Assembly (NCBI GenBank): GCA_001465935.1
Contig: LNKV01000005.1
Span: 124,001 to 188,000 of the forward strand
Length of the DNA stretch: 64,000 nucleotides
From: Clarireedia homoeocarpa
Taxonomy: Eukaryota; Ascomycota; Leotiomycetes; Helotiales; Rutstroemiaceae
Direction: 5' to 3'
The translations under genes were made by a program, and so were the position numbers. The notes under the pieces are model-generated. The model saw nothing but the letters and a program-made list of their open reading frames with translations. It was not told where the DNA came from and searched no databases. Within the stretch, counting starts at the first letter, position 1. Each line of letters starts with the position of its first letter. Positions 9,532 through 22,471 of the stretch are shown here, one piece after another.

Positions 9532-12294
9532 TGTGATTAGATAAGATATTGCTGCTTTAGTCTCGACTTTTTATGATGGAGAATTAGAGATAGTTTCGAA
9601 ACTAGTGGCGGGGCAGCAACTTTCGAATGGTGATATTTAGATTCTATTCTCAAATCTTATTGCCTAGTCAGTGGTTGAACAATTTTGAGGTATGAAAACT
9701 CGCATACGAGAATCCAAGGTATGTGAAGCTGGATGCAATACCTATGAAGCGAAGATGGTTGATTGTGGTCGAGGAAACTCTCCTGCTGTGAAATTCGAAG
9801 ATGTATTCAAAGCCGGATGATTCGGGTGGTGATGATGTGATGCTGATGTTGATGATAGACTTCATAGGAACGTGGATGAGAAACGCTCCTTATATCTTCA
9901 TTTCTCCATCATTCGCAGAAGCAACGTGAGGCTGATTCACCCAAGGAAGTTTCCAGGATGACAACATTCGTTCTTCAATTCCGACAATTGAGAATAAGAT
10001 CTTGGGTGGACAATTCTGCTCGCGGGTCGACATCCGCTTTTGTTCGATGACCAGTCACAGCATTAACTTTGAGAAAAGGTTCAGCGCTGACCCACAGGTT
10101 AGAACTATGATAACCTGATTCCCTCACGGGTAATTCCTCCAAGTGCCATTTTATTTTATTTTCTTTTAACTCTCGGACTATTCTTTCAAGGATGCAAGGG
10201 CTGTCCACGCGCATCATGTGTGTGTTTTAGAAAGGGGATGCCACAAAATAGGCTGGTTCTTTTCGGCAATCTATGAAACACAAAGATCTAGTGGGCACCT
10301 AGATACCATACATTTGACCCAAACCCAAGAGAGCGGTTCCAATAGCATTTGTGTCGCAAACCCTGCCAAATCGGTTTGCTACAGCAGTGATGGACAGGGG
10401 GTCTGCGGGGCATCTCTCGGTTCGTGTGCTGACATTTCGACTAGGAGAGAATGATATCTTATCGGGATTATACTTTGCGGAATCCCTAGGATTTCTTACT
10501 TCGTGGCTCCGACTGTGAATTCGTCGGCTCCACTATCCATTCTCTAGTCAGTGCTGGGCCGAAGCCTTTATCTTACAGCAGATCGGATCACATTTTGACA
10601 GAAGATGGACTAAGTGGTTAGGATACCTTTTCTTCAACTCAATTGCTCTTCTACTAACATGAACGAATTCTAGCTCTTCTTCTGTCGAAGGATTTGGGAG
10701 ATTAGTGCTGATTTGGGCACAAGATTTCGTGGCTGATCACCTTAACCGATGTAAGAATATCCCTGTAAGACTGCTTAGATCAAGATATGTGGGTATGAGA
10801 TCGTGTTAAAATACCCCTGATGACCTGAAATCCTGTTACCGCGGAGTAGGTGATTGGTCTCAGCCAGGATTAATTTTGGGTCCCGTCCGGCCTTTGGAGC
10901 AAACTCTTGGGATTTCGGATTTATTTACATTATGAAATACCCCTACTTTGTACGTACCTTCCGTACAATACCATACTTGCTTTCCCTCGTATCAAATCTA
11001 GTATCAACTCCGCGTGGATCTTCTTCCGATTTCGCTGTTCAGGTTCCTCCTGTTCGTCCAAACTCTTCCTTCGTATCACCTAGGCCATGCATGTATCCAC
11101 CGCATCTCCCATCCTGCATGATGCCCTGTACTGGACTGCGCTGCATCACTGCGCTTCGCTTCGCTCTCAAACCAAGGTAAGTCATATGAACATCAACACC
11201 AATATTGCTTACACTTTGTAGAGTACTTACTGTACTGACTGTGTCTACTAACCCTTAACCCACCATTTCTGCCGCCTCACTTCAAAAGGGATTACCCGAT
11301 TTTATGTTACATTAGAAGCGGATCTAGAACCCATATTTCGCAGACGGGGTGGGAGGATGGAAAAGTCGCTAGAATGCTACCAATGGGGAGGGCATCAAAA
11401 GCCCGAATCACAAGTGTCAGACCATTGACCCGTGAATTGTTGTCTAAGGTCTAAGATCTTAGTATGAGAGATCTTGTGTTCTGTAGTCAAGGGTTCGGCG
11501 GTCCGTATTTCAATTAATGGCTGCGCAGTGGAAGCCACTGATTCGGGATGAACATAACATTTGATCAAAGCGCCGAATCGCCAGGAGAATCCTGTACGTC
11601 ATTCTTTGGCTTAGCCTTTTTTTTTCTTCGGGGGGGGTTCGCATCCACCGGCACTCACCTTGATATCGTCGTCGATGCAGTTTTTCAAAGGTGGCATTTA
11701 ATATCAAAAGTGGTGAGCTAGTCGCCTGCGGCACCTTCATACATATCATTATTACGTCATAGGATAGATTTTCGGTTATCGGTCGGCAAGAGCAGGCTGC
11801 GCAGCCGCAAAGTCGCGGCTGCTTTTTTGATACACTCACAAGCTCCTTCTTCATACGCCAGAATTATCTTGAGATGATAGACAAATCTTCGCTATCAATC
11901 ATCCTCGAAAATTTTCTAGCTCTACATTCTCTTCATGTTTTTCATTTCTAGACCTACTACCAAGTTTTCGCTCACTTGACTTCAATGGCACACCTACCAG
12001 GCCATATACTACGTTGCACAAGATCACGCTTCAATTTGCTTAACATTCATCTCAGCCCCATATTTTGGAACGACTATCATTAGAGTGACTCTCACTCCAG
12101 TGTAAACAATCACAGACTGATACATGAGCTTTCGTCAGGGTCACAACCTCATTGCCCTCCTGCATCATCATACATCCATCTTGCAAGTAGGAAATCCCGC
12201 ATATCTCACAATCGTGTTACAGGCATGATCTGACGCATATCCTATAGCTTCATATATTCGAGTTTCGCTCCGCCCTTGATATTGTTGCACAGGA
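9532..12294. other. Gene-poor stretch
   Basis: Only ORFs of about 60-115 codons without recognisable motifs occur here, on both strands. I found no intron-linked set of exons that reads as a known family. It may hold promoter DNA or untranslated transcripts. Confidence 0.5.
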
Positions 12295-12745
12295 ATGGAC
12301 AATACCGTTACAGAAGATACGATCCTTCGCATCATTCTACCAGCCATCGTTACCTGTGTAGGGATCATCCTTTTATACTCAGCCTTGAACTTCTTTTACA
12401 AACGGGAGTTTGGCAGCCAACGGCGTGAATCGATCCGTACTATATGAGATCAACCATTCACCAAAAACTCTTCTATGCATCATACGCGGGACTATCATTG
12501 CATGCATTGCCATGATCATTATCTACACATTGGTCTTCATAGAAATCAAGAGGTATCATGGATTACGAAAATCTGGTGCAGCGTCAGTACCCATACACCC
12601 TGAAGCATGACGTACAAGGGTCTAGAAAACATGTGCCGTGTGTTCACATCATCAAGATTCTCGGCGAGGCCTCGTCGCGGTCCTCACATCTTCAATCTTC
12701 TACGTGTCACTCACCACACTGGCACTTTGCCAGAAAGTACTATGA
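12295..12745 (+). pseudogene. Possible decayed or multi-exon small membrane protein (hydrophobic fragments)
   Basis: Three hydrophobic helix-like stretches follow each other. The first starts at the ATG at 12295 (50 codons to the stop at 12447) and contains IILPAIVTCVGIILLYSAL. The second, shifted one frame, contains IIACIAMIIIYTLVFIEIKR and ends at 12610. The third, in the second's frame but after two stops, contains GLVAVLTSSIFYVSLTTLAL (12668-12745). Fragments 1 and 2 resemble each other, with shared I-I, C, I-I, Y and K-R positions. I could not find introns that join them cleanly. It could be a broken membrane-protein gene, an unusual multi-exon gene, or chance. Confidence 0.25.
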
Positions 12746-15700
12746 TCTTCTTTCCTTTCTCAAAACAGGTTTGGTTCAAATTGGGCATTGAGCTATATAT
12801 ATCATGGCGGCACGAAGTTTGATGGTCTCTGTACGCTCTAGCTGTGGGACGCGCAACCCGCAAAGCATCCCGACGTGCTCGATCCGATGTCCTCCTCGAA
12901 AATATCAGTAATCATGCCATCCCGCTACCAATGTTACGATACTGTCATATCATCCCAGAAGATGTGGAAGACGGTGGCGTAGCAGAAGATCTTGATGTCG
13001 ATAGGGTGTTGAGATGGTCGCCTTCTTGCATGTAATTGCGTTCATCGAACTCGGAAGCGTTGCTACCACCTCCTAACTGTTGCTTGCCGTTACAATGAAG
13101 TGCGTTCGTGTCGTCAATGCTAGAGATCTTGTGCTTAATGTGAGATAACTAAGCTTCCTAGCTGCGTGCTTTATCTATGGAGTCAAAAATCTACGTCCCC
13201 TCGACTGCAACTTCTTTTCTGAATTCGTGTTCCTCATGACACATCTTGTTTAGATGTCCGAATTAACCCTGTGAAGTACCTTTCGTGCCCGTTTTCAGCA
13301 CTCTAAGTAAGATCCCACTAGCCCGATACGTGCTGGCATGACAAGTGTCGAGGTTTTTCTTCTTCTTTGTTTTCAAGATTAACGTTGCATGCATCTCAGT
13401 CTAATTTTGATTTCTCCGGAATGTCAAAGAAACCAAGATGCGCTAAGCACCCCCTGTTGATAGTTTTAGACTGTTCTTGCACAGTATGGTAGGGAGAAAC
13501 CAAATCCTCCTAAATATACCCGGTGACCGGGAGCCTGGGAAAAACTTACCATGGTTTCACGAAGAGGTTGATGCGTCGTTTTGTTTTCTCCTAGACTCAT
13601 CTAGCCTCGCAGATGGTCAGACATCACCAAATTCGTGGACTTTGGCTCATGGGGCCCGTGAGCTTTGTGCGACAGGACTCTTATTCCATCCTATCAACTC
13701 GGTCAAGGGAAGTGGTTTTTCAGTATCGATGGTTGGGATAAGATGGGATGGCTACGTCACTTGGTGGTACGGGAGTTCGGGGTATCTATACTTTGGAGTG
13801 TTGACTGATTCACTCTGGATTGTGTAGTGTGTTGCGGTTCGAGAAATGGATATTGGAGGAGAAGATTCATTGATGATCTGATCAGGGCTAGGATTCTTAG
13901 TTTTGCATCGACTTTTCTTTTTCCTTGCCAAGATCGGTCTAAATGCATGCCCCGCCCCCCTTTGTTTGTTGGAACCGGTCGCCTTCGTATCCGTTTACTT
14001 TCTTTTTCTCGTAGTATTTGCATGCGAATGCTCTTGGGTCGGGTTGCGCCCCTTTCTATTTCTTTTTTTACTGCCGAGATCATCTCAACGCTTTTACGGC
14101 GTAGGAAGCGCATGGTGCCATGCGATGGGTGATCGCCAGCTTCTTCTTTCTACCCGTATACTTCGAGAATCGATGCCCCTTGAGATTTTGCATCCAAGTA
14201 GATGAACGGAGTACACTTTAAACGATCGTGAGGGGGTTGAGCAGCTCTGCTCGGTTCACTGTCTTTCACTTCTTTATAGCTAGGGATCCAGAGGTCTTCA
14301 TACTCTGGCTCAGGCACGTCTTTCATCGGTCACTTCTTACTTCAACCGAAACGCTTGTTTGCTTAATAGGGGATGTGACATCTCTACACCTACGCGGGGG
14401 GAAAGGAACAGATCGCCACTACGCGAACCACCATATCGACGGGCGATTTCCACATGAACGGCAAGATCTATCCACACAAGCTCAGCCCGGGAGTGTTTGC
14501 ATAAAGAAAACAGCGAAGTAGATCAAATACCAATTCTAGCCTAACGCCGGCATATAGTTTTTTACGACATCCTCATCTGAGTTCTGTGCATAATCTTGTC
14601 ATATTTGCAATGTAATGGTTCGCGATGGGATTGCGACGAATATGAGGGCAATGAGGGGAGTAGGAAAAGGAAGATTTTAAGTTTGAGACTTGTGGTCTGT
14701 GATAAGGGGAATGAGATGAGATGGGGTAGGAGAAAGCTCTAGGAATTGCGTATATGGCGCTAGTTAGCTACCTTGGCAGAAAAAATGGAATAAAATGTCG
14801 AAGCGGAACCATTTGATTGGCTGAGATCGACCCTGTCATTCATTTCTAGAAAAGACTACCCCCCCCCCCCCCATCACACACTGCATAAAAGAAAATGGGA
14901 AACATGTTCACCATCCAATCATTGCTCGTAAATAACCATTTGTACAATACTTAAGCACCAGGCAAGCAACGAGATGCTTATTTTAAATGCATATTTATTT
15001 ATTCCGCGGCCGGCTAGCGCATCTAGAATGCGCCAATAGCTCTGAGATTGTGTTCTAGGCTACACTGCCATCAGATCCCGTCGCTGAAACAAACCGCCAT
15101 GTGTAAGCCATGAATGCAAGGGTTGGATTGATGGATGCGTGCGCACACTGATGTGTATCATATGCCGATGCAAGCAGGCCAGTAGATGGTGAATGATTGG
15201 TGACTGATGCACGATACTGTATAGTATGAGATAGTTCTGAACGCGGGAATTCGAGTGAACAAGTAAACTAAATCTGACTGCATAGATAGATGGATGATTT
15301 GCATTGCATTGCATGCATAACCTTACTTACCTAATCTTACGAACCACAAAAATAGTATAGTGTGCATGCATGCACGTATCTATTGTATGCATGTAAGTTA
15401 TGTATGATGTGTTTTCTCGGTACGGTACGATGCGCCAGTAAGCTATTTATCTACGGTATCAAAGCAACCTCTGACGTCCCATCGCAGCTGGAAAACTGAC
15501 AGAAATAGCAACAGAAAGACTCGAGCCCGTCTCATCTTACTACAATGGTGTTGTGCTCCCTTGCTGTGCCGTGTCCCGATGACATGGCCGTGGGTGCCGA
15601 CGGGCCGGTTTGGTGGTATGGTTGGTTGTGTCGGGCTGAGGGTGCTGGTGTAGTTTCTTGGGGGGTTATCATGACGGGCGGGAGAGAGGGGGAGGGGTTG

Positions 15701-18700
15701 ATTTGGAATGCGCGATGGGTCATTTGTTGAGCGGGGGGTTGTTGTGTAGTAGGCTAATTGGCTATGGGTTAGTAGAGAGGTGAGATGGGGAATTGATGTG
15801 TGTTTCACCACGAGCGGGATGACAGGCCGGGGTGGAGGATCTAGAATGCCACGAGTATGGGAGAATGGCTGGAAATCGAATAAAATAATAAATAGAAAAA
15901 TAAGAATTAATACATTAGCAATGTTGAATGGCTAAATGGAAGACGACTTAGCGAGAGAGGGACAAAAAGGAGGGAAACAAGACGCTCGGGTTATCCGGCC
16001 GGGTTGGGCTTCTTGGGTACGAGTAGTATTTTCGTGCCGGCCATGTTCGGTAAGCGCCGAATAATCTTGTACTGGCGGGGAAGAGAGAACAAACTTCGGG
16101 TGTAGAGAGATTGAAGATTTTGGGCATTGCTTGTACCCGAGTTCGCGAAGCTTATTCGTGCATGCCTTTCCTGCGCATGAGATTGGACTTCGTTTGGTGA
16201 AACTGATGGCCGGCCGGGGTATATGGATAGCGAAGAAGGAGAGGCTTTTGTGCGATGTAGAAAGTGCAGAGACAGCTGAGTGTGGATTCGTGAAGACGTC
16301 ATGGACGTTGTATGTGGTTGTTCCTATGTCGTCGATATGGGCTGATTTTGAAGGGTCTGTATGTAACGGTATCACCGGGTATGTGAAAGACGGAGATGCG
16401 GTTGAAAGTATGTGTAGCTGGAGTGGAGGAAAGAGGCGTTTTTGATATGTGCATGGGAAGATCCATTCGGGGAATGTTGGTGAGCTTGTTCCGATGCTTT
16501 CATATATATAGATGGAAGAGGCAGATATGCAGGACAACTTGGTCGATGGAGAGGCGTCACGGAATGACGACATTGCGTTGTACACTGCGAATATTGGATA
16601 AGGGATCGTTGGATGGAAACGGCGGTCTGATTTCTTGGTTTGATGCACAAATGAAGATGGGTGGGTGGTACAGGTTGGGGTTTGGATGTGGGATACGAGA
16701 TGCAGTGGTCGTACTAGATGGGATTGTTCTAGATGGGATCGGAAAAGGAAGATGCTGGCGGTGTTGTGTGATGAAGATATGTCTTATACACACACGGGAC
16801 CTTGATTTATGCTGCCGTGTTAGGTAGGACGTTGAGATGAGACGAGACGAGATGAGATGAAAAAGGAGTACGAAATCTGAGAACGCGCAGGATTAGCTAC
16901 TTGCTTGGCTGCAAGCGAGAATACAATTTGTTGCTAATTCAAGAGAAAAAGAACAAAAATGGAAAGCTGGCGCTTTCCGCGGAGAGACTGTATCGACATC
17001 CTTCATTCCGCCAATCGCGAAACTCAAACATGGCACTTTGGCATGAATCCGATTGACGGGGGCGAGAACACAAAGATCTCGGCCTCTCAAGTCGCTGACG
17101 AGGTGGCTGTATACAATGTTGTACAGCTGCGATACAGATCTTGAAAGTGGAACGCGATGAATAGTATTTGTGTCTTCTGTCTTCCGGAATCAAGTTTCCT
17201 TTCGGTGAAATAGGCGAAGATGGATGCGTATGAAATATTGGAGGATTCCGAGGGTGGATGAGTTTGAAATATTGGAGGATTCCGAGTGAACATTCCTGAG
17301 CGCAATCCATGCCGTGTCGTTCATCTTCTTTTTCTTGCCGTGCCGGCGCAAACCTTGATGGCGTAGGCACGATAATTATATGATTCTTTTTGCACTCGTC
17401 ATCCGAGAGTATCGAATGCCGATAGAGCGTGTGAAAGGATTGGTATTTGTGGCATTTTGTCTCTCTCGTTCGATCAATCGGCATTAAGTTTGACGAGCAG
17501 GCAGCTGTCGATAATGTCTGTGGTTCGAGTATTTCGCACGGCGTGAAGCAGCTCGAAGGAGTCGGAGACGGGACTGCTACACAGACGAAAGAGACGTTCG
17601 AATTAAGTGTCATCTGTGTGCTATGTTGCCAGAGTTAATGTCATGTCGAATACTCTCATTTCTCGCTGGACACTGACCGCGCCTCAATAAATCCTTCTTT
17701 GCCGCAGACGATCCGTTCACACTCCTTTTTGCCTCCAATCTTCTAGGCTCTGCAATGAAATTTCGCGATCACCGCGTTTATTCATTCCAGCAACAAGGCT
17801 GTTTTGGACATTACACAAGCCAATAAAGCCGTTGAAGGAAAGGTTTGGTATAATCACATTTTCGCTGCACTATTCAGATGAGGGAGATTATGTTTTGTTC
17901 CGTTGGTTCCGAGATGAGCTTCTTGTCCCTAGGAATTGCTTGTGTTCGTCAAACGCTATGCGTTTATCTCTTTAATTGATCCTGCAACGACCGTGTCATT
18001 CCTTCATGTTTTTCCTGCCTCCAAGTTGGCCAAGGCAGATATGGCAGGTAGTCAGCGGGAAGCAAAACTTCCTGTCTTCTCCACACCTCGAACTTTTTTG
18101 TCCCCGGCAGTGTCTGCGCCGGTTGCCCCATAACCCCCATTTTTCCATCTCCTAGACGAGATTAGAAATCTCCCATCTCTCATATCCACATCTCCAGATT
18201 CCGAATCTCCGCATTCAACACGTTCTTCCCTTGGTCGTGGCTTTTCCGTGACTAGGCAAGTGCAAACTATTCTCCTATTGGAGCATATGAAATAGGAATC
18301 TTTGGAAAGTACAAAAGTTAACGCATGGTTCGCCACAAGCTTACCGCTGAAACCTCAACCCCGTGGGCAAACAACATACTAGATATGTGACCCCACGGGG
18401 ATTAATGGATCTAAAACATTCCAGCCATTCATGAACCTAGACTCATTATCTACCAACAAAGAAGGTTGGTCATACTAAGAGATGGGAGCCGCTCAACTAT
18501 TCCTCAATCGGTTTCGGTAAGATAGTTGCTTCGATATAAATGGTGGAATTTCTTCGCTGTTACTGATGGTGATTGATAAAAATTGCTTCCACAAATGAGC
18601 TTCATCTAACTTCTCCATCATTGCTGTCATGCTTCGGCCGGATTTTAAATTAGTCATTCCAAAGATACGGATCGTACAATAAATACCATGGCACTTTTAG

Positions 18701-18787
18701 TTGATTGAACTTTTTTTCCTTCTCTATCGGCCTCTGTGGAACATCAATTACCACAGTTGTTAGACATCTGCGCGCATTATCGTCAAG
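12746..18787. other. Gene-poor stretch upstream of the sugar transporter
   Basis: No coding region could be supported. The longest ORF (15932-16648, minus) has only non-ATG support for its 5' part, a low-complexity Ser/Pro/Thr composition and overlapping ORFs on the other strand. A run of 14 C lies at 14859-14872. Confidence 0.5.
14859..14872. repeat. Poly-C tract (14 bp)
   Basis: An uninterrupted run of 14 C in intergenic DNA. Its length is prone to slippage and to sequencing error. Confidence 0.9.
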
Positions 18788-20442
18788 ATGCCTCCGGCTT
18801 TCTTCAAGAATTACCGCGTCTATATGCTGACGACGGTGGCTTACATGGGCTCACTGTTGTTTGGTAATTTACCCCCATCCCGTGGGCTTGATGCCAAGGC
18901 GGCCCAAGAAGGATATATTGTACTGACAGGTTGTGGCTTACAGGTTATGATACCGGTGTTATGGGAAGTGTCTTGGCACTCTCTAGCTTCAGAGAAGATT
19001 TCGGCCTTCCCACAGATACGTCTGGCTTCGCCAGCAAAAAAAACGCTCACGTTTCCTCGAATGTCGTCTCCCTACTTACGGCCGGTTGTTTCTTCGGTTC
19101 TATCGCTGCCGCCTTCTGCAATGATCGCTTCGGACGAAGATACTCCCTCATGGGATTCACTATTATATTCTTGATTGGTGCCGCCGTCCAAACTTCTGCT
19201 AAGCATGCCATTGGTCAGATCTACGGTGGTCGCGTTATCGCTGGTCTCGGTATTGGTGGAATGTCTGCCATTACTCCAGTCTTTGTAGCCGAGAACTGCC
19301 CTCCAGAGGTTAGAGGTCGTATCACCGGATTGTTCCAGGAATTCTTGGTTATCGGTTCCACTTTCGCATACTGGCTGGACTATGGTGTCGCTCTGCACAT
19401 CAAGCCATCCACGAAGCAATGGAGAATTCCAGTTGGGATCCAATTGATCTTTGGTGGTTTCCTATTCCTTGGTCTTGTCTTTTTGAAGGAATCTCCGAGA
19501 TGGTTGATGAAGCAGGGCCGATATGAAGAAGCACAAGCTTCCTTGGCATTCACCCGATGCGAAGATGTCAACAATGAGCAAGTCGTCAAGGAAATTGCTG
19601 AGATCCGTGCTTCCATCGAGGAAGAACTCCAACTTACTGAGGGGGTCACCTGGAAGGAGTGCATTGCCCCGGTCAACCGGTGGAGATTCATCACCGCTAT
19701 TTGCTTGATGTTCTGGCAACAATTCTCTGGGACCAACTCTATTGGATACTACGCGCCGCAAATCTTCCAGACCATCGGTGTCTCGAAATCCAACACTGCT
19801 TTGTTTGCGACAGGTATCTACGGTACTGTCAAGGTTGTCACCACTGGTATCTTCTTGCTCATCGGTATCGATAAGCTGGGTCGTCGCAAGTCACTTATAG
19901 GAGGTGCTGCTTGGATGATGTCAATGATGTTCATTCTTGGTGCTGTGCTCCACAACTACCCACCGAACCCCTCCAGTGGAACCGTCTCCCCAGCATCCAT
20001 CGCAATGGTTGTCATGATCTACTTCTACGTCATCGGATATTCTGCTTCTTGGGGGCCGATTCCATGGGTGTACGTATCTGAAATCTTCCCAACCCGAGTT
20101 CGTGCCTACGGTGTAGGAACTGCCGCAGCAACACAATGGCTCTTTAACTTCGTCGTCACTGAAGTTACTCCAACCGCTGTAGCAAACATTGGATGGAGGA
20201 CCTTCCTTATGTTCGGTATCTTCTGTTTAAGTATGGGTACCTGGGCATTCTTCATCATCAAGGAGACGAAAGGAAAGAGTTTGGAGGAGTTAGATATTCT
20301 GTTTGGCGCAGTTGATGCCAATCAAAGAGCTGCAGATGTGGAGGTGGCTTTGCATAAGGACCCTATGCATGGAGACAATGACTCTATCAAGGCAGATACT
20401 GTCCGTATTGAGGACACGGCTACTCCTGTTGAGAAATCTTGA
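18788..20442 (+). CDS. MFS sugar (hexose) transporter
   Basis: Two exons: 18788-18863 and 18944-20442, with an 80-nt intron (18864-18943) that splits the first helix at LLFG/YDTGVMG. The product is 524 aa, the usual length for a 12-helix sugar:proton symporter of the plasma membrane. Signatures in order: GYDTGVMGS in helix 1, NDRFGRRYS loop, GGRVIAGLGIGGMS, ENCPPEVRGRI, KESPRWLM before the central loop, QQFSGTNSIGYYAPQIF in helix 7, DKLGRRKS, PWVYVSEIFPTRVRAYG in helix 10, and the closing KETKGKSLEELD. These place it in the fungal hexose/quinate permease family. The exact substrate cannot be read from the sequence. No other gene is close enough to suggest co-regulation. Confidence 0.95.
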
Positions 20443-22244
20443 TGACTTTGTACCTATAGACATTTTGCATAACTGCAAAATTTGCTGTTGATCAGCTTGA
20501 CGATAGATAATGATAATGTAACTTATGATATTATTTTACACTCAATTTTGTCGATTTCGTGATATATGACGGTCCACACATGCCTGGCATCCAGTGTTAG
20601 AAGAAGATACATTCAAAGCACTTCGAAATCTGAGATAAATCTGAACATTGAGATTCTGGTAATCTATAGTGAACCTCTATTCCAGACTAGATTTTAAGTT
20701 GATATCTCAATTAGAAACTTTGTTAATTTATGAAGGGCAAAGAACCTTTGGCGACGTCTGCTGATAATTCTAATAGATGCATATACCCTAGGTAATAGAG
20801 AAGCCACGCAATCACCAAGCCGAACACTCTATACATGTCAGCTTAGAAGACCCAAAAGATTTCAATCGGCGGAACGAACAACCTTGGCCATTAACATGAT
20901 ATTCTGAATTTGCAGCATATCATCAACATCTGACGCCATTTCGTCCCGTCATTCTGTGCCCTGTTCGGAGTATAGTGTGCAAAACCCCGTGCGCATAAAT
21001 TCACCACGATTCGGTTTCGATTATTCACTGACAGAGGTACGAAGTAGGTACAGAAACTACTCAAGTCCATGAATTTCCAAATGAAGGGGTGCGGAATCTG
21101 TGGAGCTGACCAATAATCCAATCCAGGAGCCTGGCGGTCTCAGATGCTAGCAAGCTGACGCGGCTCTTCCAGCGCATTGGCCAGCTTGAGCTCTTCCTTC
21201 ACGACATCCAACCACCACCTGTGTCCAAGAAACCAAGTGAGGGCCCCGGAAAAAAAGGAATTGATTAATCCCCGCAACTTCGATGAAACCTCAAGAATAC
21301 TCCAGAAAAAGAATCGACTGCCGTCGTCCAATTGAGCTGATCGAACTTGGGACGGAAATTTCCACGAGTCTAGATTCTGGGAGTTTCGCCTTCCCCTGGG
21401 TCGGTGGCACCTAAGGATGCAGAGGTTCTTGCAGTCAGCGCCAAGTTGAAACCATTGTGCCTGTAGAAACCACGTTGGTGATCCGCTGGATTCGTGGTCG
21501 TGTTCAGGGACGGCATGCGCGATCAGCACTATCATCAGCTACGGATATGGTGCGCGCGCGAAAGCGCCTGACAGCTCTCATGCGTAAATACCTTGCTTAC
21601 ACGAATGTCCGATGGAGAAGATGCGTTCGTGTGCCGAAAGAAGGATAGGCCAGAAAGCAAACAATATTTGCCCGCATCCAAGGTTGAACATTGATCTGAC
21701 CACAATTCATTTACAATTGTAGGATCAATATGGGATATGCATTTTGGGAAGGGAGACACGACAACCAGGGACGAAGAAGAGTGCCGCCCAAATTAAGGTG
21801 TAGACAAATTAAACAAGGTTCATTGCAGGAATTTCACTCCAGACCAAGAAACTTTTGATAAGTCGTAATACAGGATCCCTATCCTGAGCTACTGTTACAG
21901 TAACAGAAAGCTTTTTCAGTGGATAATTTCTGATATTCGTGGCAGATTGAATAAGGTTGACGTTGCCTCTGGACATCAAGTGCAAGCTGCGGCCTCAAGT
22001 AGATTTGATGACACCATAAGCATGCATGCTGATCATCATAGTTTAAGTGTTAGACACCTATCAAGATTTCCCCGGTAGGTCAGGGCAAGGGAGTATCGGT
22101 CTCTCCACTGTCTCTCAATGCGTGGAAGGACCAGAAATTCCACCAGACATGGGTGGATGGGTGTTTATTGAAACGAAACATGCAAGTACCCAGGACCCTT
22201 TTCCTTGACTCCCCTTTCAGGCGATAATCAGGATGAGAGAAAGA
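20443..22244. other. Intergenic region
   Basis: Downstream of the transporter and upstream of the secreted repetitive protein gene. A 131-codon minus-strand ORF with an ATG (21140-21535) has no recognised motif and was not accepted. The last part is probably promoter DNA for the gene at 22472. Confidence 0.5.
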
Positions 22245-22252
22245 TATAAAAG
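22245..22252 (+). promoter_or_regulatory. TATA box for secreted repetitive protein gene
   Basis: TATAAAAG lies 227 nt upstream of the ATG at 22472. It would give a pyrimidine-rich leader of about 190-200 nt, a common arrangement for strongly expressed fungal secreted proteins. Confidence 0.55.
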
Positions 22253-22471
22253 CTGAAGAGGCGTCACCAGATGACGAAAGTGAATCCAGTCTTAGATCAT
22301 CCAGTCTTTTCTCACTACCTTTCATCTCTTACAGCTCCAGGTCTGAGCATTTTTTTTCATCCAAACCACTTTTCAAAACACTCTCTCACTACATCTTCAA
22401 CTTTGTTTTCCTCAACTCGACTTTTTCATCCAGTAGAATCGTCAAATTTTTCGATATACTCAACCATCATC

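Noticed and set aside
13477..13827. Plus-strand ORF of 116 codons
   Set aside because: No family resemblance, no clear start context, and overlapping ORFs follow on both strands.
15932..16648. Minus-strand ORF of about 238 codons
   Set aside because: Its first codon is GTG and the first ATG is 25 codons in. The composition is Ser/Pro/Thr-rich without motifs, and long ORFs overlap it on the other strand.
21140..21535. 131-codon minus-strand ORF with ATG
   Set aside because: No motif, signal peptide or domain, and it overlaps likely promoter sequence. Not enough to call a gene.
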